The notes below the pieces were generated by a model that was not told the DNA's origin, did not search any database, and worked only from the letters and a program-made list of their open reading frames with translations. The translations under genes and the position numbers were made by a program. Below, one piece after another: positions 1 to 6,444 of a stretch of 64,000 nucleotides of DNA. How positions within the stretch are numbered: position 1 is the stretch's first letter; every line of letters begins with the position of its first letter. This DNA is from Lentzea tibetensis. GTDB taxonomy: Bacteria > Actinomycetota > Actinomycetes > Mycobacteriales > Pseudonocardiaceae. Location of the stretch: contig NZ_VOBR01000013.1 of assembly GCF_007845675.1 (NCBI RefSeq), positions 1 through 64,000 on the forward strand, read 5' to 3'.

Positions 1-1
1 C

Positions 2-100
2 AACCGGTGCGTCGGCATCCTGCATGGCTGCCTCAAAACCCGCACGCACTACGACGAGGCGACCGCCTGGTCGCATCGTGTCGAGAAGGCTGCTGCTTGA
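2..100 (+). CDS. Transposase C-terminal fragment (IS110-type likely), cut by window edge
   Basis: Only the last 32 codons and a TGA stop are inside the window. The peptide contains GILHGCLKTRTHYDEATAW, which resembles the C-terminal tail of IS110-family transposases as I remember them; other IS families are not excluded. IS110 elements have no terminal inverted repeats, so the element's right end cannot be placed from sequence alone. The next 109 bases up to the metalloprotease start hold a short GGCCCC/GGGGCC hairpin (172-190) and no gene. Confidence 0.5.
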   Translation, partial: NRCVGILHGCLKTRTHYDEATAWSHRVEKAAA

Positions 101-209
101 CATTCAAGCTCCTGGGATGTCTTTCGTCGGGTCTCCGGCGAGGATTTCTTGATTAGCGTGCGATCGCACATGGCCCCTCCCTGCGGGGCCCGGAAATCCT
201 GGAGAACCC

Positions 210-1592
210 ATGCGACCGCGTCGTATCGTCGCGGCGGCCTGCACCGCCGGCGTCGCGCTGTCCCTGTTCCCGATCACCGCCCAAGCGGCACAGCCGAACG
301 ACGGCCTGCAGTTCGTCGGCTTCCGCGACTCCGTCCTCGCCTCGCACACCTGGTACGTGCAGACGTTCGGCGGCAAACCCGTGCTCGGCAGCTACTTCGT
401 CCGCCACATCGACAAGAAGACCGGTGCGGTCACCGTGGACGACGGCCGCATCGCGGTCGGCAACCTCAGCGACGTCACCCCGGACGTTTCTGTTGAAAGT
501 GCGCAAGAAAAGACCCGGGGTGTTCCGTCGGACGCCAAACTGGCCGTCCTGCCCGGTGCGGACGCCAAGCTCGTCTACGAGGTGATCTCCGACGCGGGCA
601 GGGGTTCCGTGCGCACGCTCGTCGACGCGTCGTCCGGTGCCGTGATCAAGACCGAGGAGCTGGTCAAGCGCGCCGACGGCACCGGCAAGGTGTTCTCGCC
701 GAACCCGGTGGCGACGCTGCAGAACGAGGGCCTGGTCGACGCGAACGACGCCGACTCGGCGGTGCCCGCGACGGCGTACAAGTCGGTCAAGCTGTCCGAT
801 TTGGACGGTTCCGGCTACCTGAAGGGCAAGTACGCCCAGCTGCTCGGCGCCAAGAGCAAGCTCGCGTACTCGAAGACCAACGCGTTCAACTACACGCGCA
901 ACAACGACTTCTTCGAGCAGGTCGTCGCCTACCACGCGGTGACCGAGTCGCAGCGCTACGTCCAGGGCCTCGGTTTCACCAACGTGAACAACGAGGCGCA
1001 GGACATCACGACGATCGGCTACGCCGACGACAACTCGTTCTACGACCCGTCCAAGGACAAGATCACGTTCGGCACCGGTGGCGTCGACGACGCCGAGGAC
1101 GCCGAGGTCGTGTGGCACGAGCTGGGTCACGCGATCCAGGACGCGCAGGTGCCCGGCTTCGGCTCCGGCACCGAGTCCGGCTCGATCGGCGAGGGCTTCG
1201 GCGACTGGTGGGCGCTGATCATGTCGTCCGCCGTGCAGCAGGACACCGCGACGACGCCGCTGGCGTGCATCGCGGACTGGGACGCCGTCTCCTACACCAC
1301 GGCCAGGCCGCACTGCCTGCGCCGCACGGACACCGAGACGAAGTACTCCGAGCGCACCGGCGAGGTGCACCACGACGGCCAGATCTGGTCGCGCGCGCTG
1401 TTCGACGTGTTCAAGAAGTTCGGCCGCGACAAGTCGGCGAAGATCGTCCTGGAGGCGCAGTTCTCCTACTCGCCGAACACGTCGTTCTCGGCGGCCGCCA
1501 AGGCCACCGTGGAGACCGCCCGCAAGCTGTACGGCGACGCGGACGCCACGACCGTGAAGACCGCCTTCGCCGCCCGCGGCATCGCGGTCTGA
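210..1592 (+). CDS. Secreted zinc metalloprotease, M4/M36-like gluzincin
   Basis: Predicted extracellular endopeptidase of 460 residues. Residues 1-26 are a Sec signal peptide ending ITAQA. Residues of about 30-175 resemble the FTP/PepSY prodomain of thermolysin- and fungalysin-type zymogens. The catalytic domain carries HELGH at 303-307 (two zinc histidines and the catalytic Glu) and GEGFGDWWA near 328, which supplies the third zinc ligand. VHHDGQIW later on fits the family's conserved transition-state histidine. GGAG lies at 201-204, before the ATG. It stands next to a second secreted protease, which suggests joint use in extracellular protein breakdown. The M4 versus M36 assignment is uncertain; the metalloprotease call is not. 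Confidence 0.88.
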   Translation: MRPRRIVAAACTAGVALSLFPITAQAAQPNDGLQFVGFRDSVLASHTWYVQTFGGKPVLGSYFVRHIDKKTGAVTVDDGRIAVGNLSDVTPDVSVESAQEKTRGVPSDAKLAVLPGADAKLVYEVISDAGRGSVRTLVDASSGAVIKTEELVKRADGTGKVFSPNPVATLQNEGLVDANDADSAVPATAYKSVKLSDLDGSGYLKGKYAQLLGAKSKLAYSKTNAFNYTRNNDFFEQVVAYHAVTESQRYVQGLGFTNVNNEAQDITTIGYADDNSFYDPSKDKITFGTGGVDDAEDAEVVWHELGHAIQDAQVPGFGSGTESGSIGEGFGDWWALIMSSAVQQDTATTPLACIADWDAVSYTTARPHCLRRTDTETKYSERTGEVHHDGQIWSRALFDVFKKFGRDKSAKIVLEAQFSYSPNTSFSAAAKATVETARKLYGDADATTVKTAFAARGIAV

Positions 1593-1653
1593 CCGTCAAC
1601 TGTGAAGACCGTTTTGAGCGACTAGTGGCGGTTGCTCGCTGATCGTTCTGCCG

Positions 1654-1696
1654 TGACGCTGTGTGTGCCGCCGCTGACCGTGCACACACAGCGTCA
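1654..1696. promoter_or_regulatory. Perfect 15-bp inverted repeat upstream of the trypsin-like gene
   Basis: TGACGCTGTGTGTGC (1654-1668) pairs perfectly with GCACACACAGCGTCA (1682-1696) around a 13-base loop. It lies 61 bases after the metalloprotease stop and 16 bases before the serine protease ATG, so close that it would sit just upstream of the ribosome binding site (about 1699-1705). It could terminate the upstream transcript, be an operator, or be a 5'-leader stem controlling translation. No T-run follows, which argues against a simple intrinsic terminator. Confidence 0.7.
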
Positions 1697-1712
1697 TCGG
1701 AAGGACTTGGCT

Positions 1713-2483
1713 ATGGCGAAATCCCTGCGTCGCCTGTTCATGTCTGTCGTGGTGGCCGCACTCGCGAGCATCGCGGTCGCGGCCCCTGCCAGCGCGGACG
1801 TCGAACCGAACGTCGTCGGCGGCACCCGAGCGAGCACCGCGGACTTCCCGTGGGTCGTCTTCCTCGCGTCCACCTCGGGTGGTCAGTTCTGCGGCGGAAC
1901 ACTGGTGAAGGCCAACAAGGTCCTCACCGCGGCGCACTGCGTGAAGGGCCGCTCGCCCGCGGCGACCCGCGTCGTCCACGGTCGTGACGACAAGCAGAGC
2001 ACGGTGGGCACGAACGCTGCCGTCACCAAGATCTGGGTGCACCCCAGCTACACGACGGCGACCGCGGGCTTCGACGTCGCGGTGCTCACCCTGGACCGGG
2101 CCATCACGTCGGCGACCCTGCCGCTCGCGACGCCCGCCGACGCCTCCCTCTACAAGGAGGGCAACAGCGCCCTCATCCTCGGCTGGGGCACCACCTCGTC
2201 CGGTGGCGCGGCGTCCCGCTACCTGCTCAAGGCCAACGTGCCGCTGACGTCCGACGCGACCTGCAAGAAGGCCTACCCGCAGTACAGCAACCAGTCGATG
2301 GTGTGCGCGGGCTTCCCGCAGGGTGGCGTCGACACCTGCCAGGGCGACTCCGGTGGCCCGCTGGTCTTCGGCGGCAAGCTCATCGGCGACACCTCGTGGG
2401 GCCGCGGCTGCGCGGCCGCCGGCTTCCCCGGTGTCTACGGGCGCATCGCGCCGTACTACGCGGCCATCACCGCACAGCTGTAG
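1713..2483 (+). CDS. Secreted trypsin-like serine protease (S1A)
   Basis: Extracellular endopeptidase of 256 residues. A signal peptide ends at about residue 28 (ASA), followed by a five-residue propeptide and the mature N-terminus VVGG at 34. The catalytic triad is His75 (LTAAHC), Asp121 (DVAVL) and Ser213 (GDSGGP). The residue six before the serine is Asp (DTCQGDSGG), the S1-pocket aspartate that gives trypsin-like Arg/Lys specificity. I chose the ATG at 1713 because it starts directly before the signal peptide and has a GGAAGGA site upstream; the frame is open further upstream to 1632. It follows the metalloprotease in the same direction, with an inverted repeat in between. Confidence 0.95.
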   Translation: MAKSLRRLFMSVVVAALASIAVAAPASADVEPNVVGGTRASTADFPWVVFLASTSGGQFCGGTLVKANKVLTAAHCVKGRSPAATRVVHGRDDKQSTVGTNAAVTKIWVHPSYTTATAGFDVAVLTLDRAITSATLPLATPADASLYKEGNSALILGWGTTSSGGAASRYLLKANVPLTSDATCKKAYPQYSNQSMVCAGFPQGGVDTCQGDSGGPLVFGGKLIGDTSWGRGCAAAGFPGVYGRIAPYYAAITAQL

Positions 2484-2520
2484 CACCAGCAAAACCATGG
2501 CAGTTGGCAGTGTTGTGCAT

Positions 2521-2537
2521 TAGTCCACAGTGGACTA
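2521..2537. promoter_or_regulatory. Palindromic operator candidate before the CDF exporter
   Basis: TAGTCCACAGTGGACTA is an 8+1+8 perfect palindrome 21 bases upstream of the cation-efflux gene start. A site this close to the start codon fits repression by a metal-sensing ArsR/SmtB-, CsoR- or Fur-type protein. No such regulator gene is adjacent, so the partner is unknown. Confidence 0.55.
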
Positions 2538-2558
2538 TTTGAGGCTATCGTCTCTGCC

Positions 2559-3449
2559 ATGGGGCATGGACACGGGCACGGCCACGGCCACCACACCGAT
2601 CCGCAGCAGACGGTGTGGTGGTCGTTCGCCGTTCTGCTGGTCACGGCCGCGCTGCAGGCCGTCGTGGTCTTCTTCAGCGGGTCGGTCGCGCTGCTCGCGG
2701 ACACGGTGCACAACGCCGCCGACGCGCTGACCGCCGTCCCGCTCGGCATCGCGTTCTTCCTGGGCAAACGTGCCGCGACGCTGCGCTTCCCCTACGGCTA
2801 CGGGCGGGTCGAGGACCTGGCCGGTGTGGTCGTGGTGCTGCTGATCGGCTGCTCGGCCGTGTTCGCGGCCGTCGAGTCCGTCGCACGGCTCGTCGAACCC
2901 CGTGCGGTCACGGCGGTTCCGGCCGTCGCGGTCGCCGCCGTCGTCGGGTTCGCCGGCAACGAGGCCGTGGCGCGCTGGCGGATCAGGGTGGGCAGGCGGA
3001 TCGGGTCCGCCGCGCTCGTCGCGGACGGCCTGCACGCCCGCACGGACGGCTACACCTCGCTCGCCGTGCTGGCCGCCGCCGGTGGGTCGTTGCTCGGCTG
3101 GTGGTGGGTCGACCCGCTGGTCGGGCTCGTGGTGGCGGTGCTGATCGGCGTCGTGCTGGTCGACGCGGGCAAGCAGGTCTTCGGGCGGCTGCTCGACGCC
3201 GCCGACCCGGTCGTCGCGCGGAAGGCGTCGTCCGTGGCGGGGGAGACGCCCGGCGTGCTGGCCGTCGAGGACGTGCGGCTGCGCTGGTCGGGACACGGTC
3301 AGCTGGCCGAGCTGACGGTCGTCGTCGCGCGGGACACGTCGCTGGTGGAGGCGCACCGGATCGCGCACGACGTGGAGCACCGGCTGCGGCACGAGGTCCA
3401 CCGGTTGCAGCGCGCCCACGTGCACGCGCATCCTGCGTCACATGGATGA
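2559..3449 (+). CDS. Cation diffusion facilitator (CDF) metal efflux protein
   Basis: Inner-membrane proton-coupled exporter of divalent metals (Zn, Co, Ni, Cd or Mn), 296 residues. The N-terminus is His-rich (MGHGHGHGHGHH), a likely metal-collecting tail. Six membrane segments follow. The transport-site signatures HNAAD in TM2 and DGLHARTD in TM5 match the paired HxxxD/DxxxD sites of the CzcD/ZitB group. The cytoplasmic C-terminal domain ends in another His-rich stretch (RAHVHAHPASHG). Its end overlaps the next gene by 8 bases. The palindrome just upstream suggests metal-dependent control. Metal specificity cannot be read from sequence. Confidence 0.9.
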   Translation: MGHGHGHGHGHHTDPQQTVWWSFAVLLVTAALQAVVVFFSGSVALLADTVHNAADALTAVPLGIAFFLGKRAATLRFPYGYGRVEDLAGVVVVLLIGCSAVFAAVESVARLVEPRAVTAVPAVAVAAVVGFAGNEAVARWRIRVGRRIGSAALVADGLHARTDGYTSLAVLAAAGGSLLGWWWVDPLVGLVVAVLIGVVLVDAGKQVFGRLLDAADPVVARKASSVAGETPGVLAVEDVRLRWSGHGQLAELTVVVARDTSLVEAHRIAHDVEHRLRHEVHRLQRAHVHAHPASHG

Positions 3450-4158
3450 TCTCGAGCAGTTTCCGGAGGACTGGGACACCGCGCTGGCCGTCGTCGCTCA
3501 TCCGGACGACATGGAATACGGCGCGTCAGGTGCCGTCGCGCGGTGGACCGCGCAGGGCAAGAAGATCGTCTACCTGCTCGCCTGCCGCGGCGAGGCCGGC
3601 ATCGACGGCATGGCGCCGGAGGAGGCCGGGCCGCTGCGGGAACGCGAGCAGTGGGCGGCCTGCGCGGCGGTCGGCGTCAGCGAGCTCGAGTTCCTCGACC
3701 ACCCGGACGGGATGATGGAGTACGGGCTGCCGCTGCGCCGCGACATCGCCGCCGCGATCCGCAGGCACCGCCCGGAGCTCGTCATCACCGGCAACTACCG
3801 CGAGTCGTTCGCCGGTGGCTTCCTCAACCAGGCCGACCACATCGCCGTCGGCCGCGCGACCGTCGACGCGGTGCGCGACGCGGGGAACCGCTGGGTGTTC
3901 CGCGACCTCGAGCTCGAACCGTGGGGCGGCGTGAAGTACGTGGGGGTCTCGGGCTCCCCGGACGCCGTGCACGCAGTGGACATCACCGACACGTTCGACG
4001 CGGCCGTCGCCTCGCTGTGCGCGCACGAGCAGTACCTGGCCGGGCTGGGCGAGGGCGTCATGGGGGATCCGGACGCGTTCCTGCGCCCGTACGCGGAGAA
4101 GGCGGGTGAGCGGTTCGGGGGAGGTCTCGCGACGACGTTCGAGCTGCTCCGGATGTGA
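3442..4158 (+). CDS. PIG-L family (LmbE-like) zinc deacetylase
   Basis: 238 residues. The N-terminal VVAHPDDMEYGASG is the zinc-binding AHPDD motif of LmbE/MshB/Mca-type N-deacetylases, and a later histidine (NQADHIAVG) completes the usual site. These enzymes remove acetyl groups from amino sugars or cleave amide bonds; mycothiol metabolism (MshB, Mca) is the known actinobacterial use. This protein is shorter than MshB and Mca (roughly 290-300 residues), so it is probably one of the uncharacterised paralogues. The ATG overlaps the exporter's stop by 8 bases, so the two genes are probably co-transcribed and translationally coupled. Confidence 0.85.
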   Translation: MDDLEQFPEDWDTALAVVAHPDDMEYGASGAVARWTAQGKKIVYLLACRGEAGIDGMAPEEAGPLREREQWAACAAVGVSELEFLDHPDGMMEYGLPLRRDIAAAIRRHRPELVITGNYRESFAGGFLNQADHIAVGRATVDAVRDAGNRWVFRDLELEPWGGVKYVGVSGSPDAVHAVDITDTFDAAVASLCAHEQYLAGLGEGVMGDPDAFLRPYAEKAGERFGGGLATTFELLRM

Positions 4159-4209
4159 GGATCAACCCTTCGAGTGGACAGGGCGCATCCGGTGTGGATG
4201 CTTCTACCC

Positions 4210-5412
4210 ATGTCCGCTGAACAGCACTACCTGGCCGGTCTCGATCTCCGGGGCCGGCGCGTCGTCGTGGTCGGCGGTGGCACGGTCGCACAGCGCCGCC
4301 TGCCCCGTCTCGTCGCGTGCGGTGCCGCCGTCGAACTGATCTCCCCGCACGTCACGCCCTCGGTCCAGGGCATGATCGACGCGGGTGAGCTGACCTGGCA
4401 CGAGCGGCGCTACGCGCCCGGTGACCTCGACGGCGCCTGGTACGTGCTGGCCTGCACCTCCACCCCTGAGGCGAACGAGCAGATCGGGGCGGACGCCACC
4501 GAGCGGCAGATCTTCTGCGTGCGCGCGGACGTCGCCGTCGAGGGCACCGCGGTGACGCCCGCTGTCGGCCGCCACGACGGGCTGACCGTCGGCGTGCTGG
4601 CCGGCGGCGAGCACCGGCGTTCGGCCGCGGTGCGCGACGGGCTGGTGTCCGCGTTGCGCGACGGCTCGATCGCGGACCAGCACGAACAGCCCGTCGGTGT
4701 CGCGCTGGTCGGCGGCGGTCCCGGCGACCCGGACCTGATCACCGTGCGCGGCAGGCGGTTGCTCGGCCTCGCGGACGTCGTGGTCGCGGACCGGCTCGCG
4801 CCGCGCGAGCTGCTGGACGAGCTGCCGCCGCACGTCGAGGTGGTGGACGCGGCGAAGATCCCGTACGGGCGCGCGGCGTCGCAGGAGTTCATCAACACCA
4901 CGCTGATCGAGAACGCCAAGGCCGGGAAGTTCGTGGTGCGGCTGAAGGGCGGTGATCCGTACGTCTTCGGCCGCGGCTTCGAGGAACTGCTGGAGTGTGC
5001 CGCCGCGGGGATCCCGGTGACCGTGGTGCCGGGCGTGACGTCCGCGTTCGGCGTGCCCGCGCTGGCGGACGTGCCGGTGACGCACCGGGGCGTGGCGCAC
5101 GAGGTCGTCGTCGTCTCAGGTCACGTGGCGCCGGACGATCCGCGTTCTTTGGTCGATTGGTCCGCTTTGGCGCAATTGCGCGGCACCGTCGTGCTGATGA
5201 TGGCCGTCGAGCGGGCGGGCGCGTTCGCGTCGGCACTCATGGCCGGTCGTCCCGCGTCCACCCCGGTCGCCGTGATCCAGGAGGGTTCGACTGCCGCGCA
5301 ACGGGTCCTGCGGTCCACTTTGGACTCGGTGGCGGCGGACATGGCGGCGGCGGACATCCGCCCGCCCGCGATCATCGTCGTCGGCCCGGTCGCGGGACTA
5401 GGAAATAGTTAG
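4210..5412 (+). CDS. cysG: Siroheme synthase CysG-type fusion: precorrin-2 dehydrogenase + uroporphyrinogen-III C-methyltransferase
   Basis: 400 residues. The N-terminal Rossmann domain (VVVVGGGTVAQRR) oxidises precorrin-2 with NAD. The C-terminal SUMT domain (VALVGGGPGDPDLITV, then VVRLKGGDPYVFGRG) methylates uroporphyrinogen III with SAM. Together they make sirohydrochlorin for siroheme, used by sulfite and nitrite reductases, or feed cobalamin synthesis. The helical region that forms the ferrochelatase half of E. coli CysG (457 residues) is largely absent, as in other actinobacterial versions, so iron insertion probably needs another protein. I chose the ATG at 4210 because the conserved sequence begins there. 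The M. tuberculosis counterpart also lies upstream of proS. Confidence 0.9.
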   Translation: MSAEQHYLAGLDLRGRRVVVVGGGTVAQRRLPRLVACGAAVELISPHVTPSVQGMIDAGELTWHERRYAPGDLDGAWYVLACTSTPEANEQIGADATERQIFCVRADVAVEGTAVTPAVGRHDGLTVGVLAGGEHRRSAAVRDGLVSALRDGSIADQHEQPVGVALVGGGPGDPDLITVRGRRLLGLADVVVADRLAPRELLDELPPHVEVVDAAKIPYGRAASQEFINTTLIENAKAGKFVVRLKGGDPYVFGRGFEELLECAAAGIPVTVVPGVTSAFGVPALADVPVTHRGVAHEVVVVSGHVAPDDPRSLVDWSALAQLRGTVVLMMAVERAGAFASALMAGRPASTPVAVIQEGSTAAQRVLRSTLDSVAADMAAADIRPPAIIVVGPVAGLGNS

Positions 5413-5426
5413 ACAAGTTTCCTAAC
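5408..5426. promoter_or_regulatory. Imperfect palindrome GTTAG..CTAAC, operator candidate
   Basis: GTTAGACAAGTTTCCTAAC is a 9+1+9 palindrome with seven of nine pairs matched. A larger TAGGAAA/TTTCCTA pair (5399-5405, 5418-5424) overlaps it. It spans the cysG stop codon and lies 78 bases before the lectin gene. Similar GTTAGGAAA-type palindromes precede genes for secreted carbohydrate-active proteins in actinomycetes as I recall them; this link is from memory and unverified. Confidence 0.5.
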
Positions 5427-5504
5427 AAATATTGACCGGCCTCGGCCGTCGGTGGGAGTCTGCCTGTACGCCGCCGTGTACCCATTGGGTTGTGCGGAGG
5501 CATC

Positions 5505-6404
5505 ATGCGAGTTCTAGCGGCGGTCGGGATCCTGATCCTGAGCCTGTTCACAACGGCAGGTCCCGCTGAGGCGGCGCCCGCGCCGCAGCAGGTGTTCTTC
5601 ACCTTCTACGGCTGGTACGACAACACGCCGCCGGGCGGCGACATCGCGTACCCGCAGATCCACAACAGCGCGGGCGGCAAGGGCACCTACGCCGACCCGA
5701 TCACGTTCGCGACGTCGTCCAAGGAAGCGAAGCCGGGCACGAAGATCTGGGTTCCGCGGGTGAAGAAGTACTTCATCATGGAGGACAGCTGTTCTGCGTG
5801 TGAGCAGGACTGGAACGGCAACGGCCCCAACGGCGGCCCCAAGCTGTGGCACTTCGACCTGTGGGTCGGCGGCAAGGGCGGCAACGCCATGAACGCCATC
5901 GACTGCGAGGACGCCCTCACGAACTACCACGAGGACGGGAAGCCGGTGATGGAGGAGACCATCATCAACCCGCCCAACAACCTGACCGTGGACCCGACGC
6001 CGATCTTCAACACGCAGACCGGTGAGTGCTACGGCGGCGCGAAGCCGAAGACGACCATCGGCCAGTACAAGAACGTGTCGAACGGGCAGTGCCTGGAGAA
6101 CCCCGGCACGACCGCGGGAACGCAGCTGAAGACGGCCGCGTGCAGTGGTGACCCGAAGCAGCAGTTCAAGTTCCACGGCGCGTTCATGGAGCACGGCACG
6201 AACCTGTGCACCGCTCAGTCGAGCGGCAAGGTCGTCATGAACAAGTGCAACGGCGGGCCGTCCCAGCAGTGGTCGGTCAACCCGAACAAGACGATCTCGG
6301 ACATGCAGTCCAACACCAAGTGCTACCGGATCTCCGGGACCGCGGTGGTGGCCGGGAAGTGTTCGGGCAACGAGAGCAAGTGGGACTTCAAGTCCGCGAC
6401 CTGA
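5505..6404 (+). CDS. Secreted protein with C-terminal ricin-type beta-trefoil lectin domain
   Basis: 299 residues. A signal peptide runs to about residue 23 (AEAAP). Residues of about 27-165 form a cysteine-containing domain (FYGWYDNTPPGGD, then EDSCSACEQDWNG) that I recognise only loosely from secreted fungal and actinobacterial proteins; its function is unknown. The C-terminal 115 residues are a RICIN/CBM13-like trefoil, with QCLENPGTTAGTQL, QQFKF and QQWSV marking the repeats, so it likely binds glycans outside the cell. The ATG at 5505 has GGAGG at 5496-5500. The gene ends at a strong hairpin shared with the convergent NACHT gene. Confidence 0.8.
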   Translation: MRVLAAVGILILSLFTTAGPAEAAPAPQQVFFTFYGWYDNTPPGGDIAYPQIHNSAGGKGTYADPITFATSSKEAKPGTKIWVPRVKKYFIMEDSCSACEQDWNGNGPNGGPKLWHFDLWVGGKGGNAMNAIDCEDALTNYHEDGKPVMEETIINPPNNLTVDPTPIFNTQTGECYGGAKPKTTIGQYKNVSNGQCLENPGTTAGTQLKTAACSGDPKQQFKFHGAFMEHGTNLCTAQSSGKVVMNKCNGGPSQQWSVNPNKTISDMQSNTKCYRISGTAVVAGKCSGNESKWDFKSAT

Positions 6405-6410
6405 GGCGCA

Positions 6411-6444
6411 GCCGGCCGGGTGAGGTCTTCTTCACCCGGCCGGC
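6411..6444. terminator. Bidirectional hairpin terminator between lectin and NACHT genes
   Basis: GCCGGCCGGGTGA (6411-6423) and TCACCCGGCCGGC (6432-6444) form a perfect 13-bp stem with an 8-base loop. The right arm includes the NACHT stop codon. It can serve both converging transcripts. Confidence 0.8.

Noticed and set aside
153-1373. A 406-codon minus-strand frame opposite the metalloprotease.
   Set aside because: The plus strand has a signal peptide and HELGH; the minus frame has nothing recognisable.
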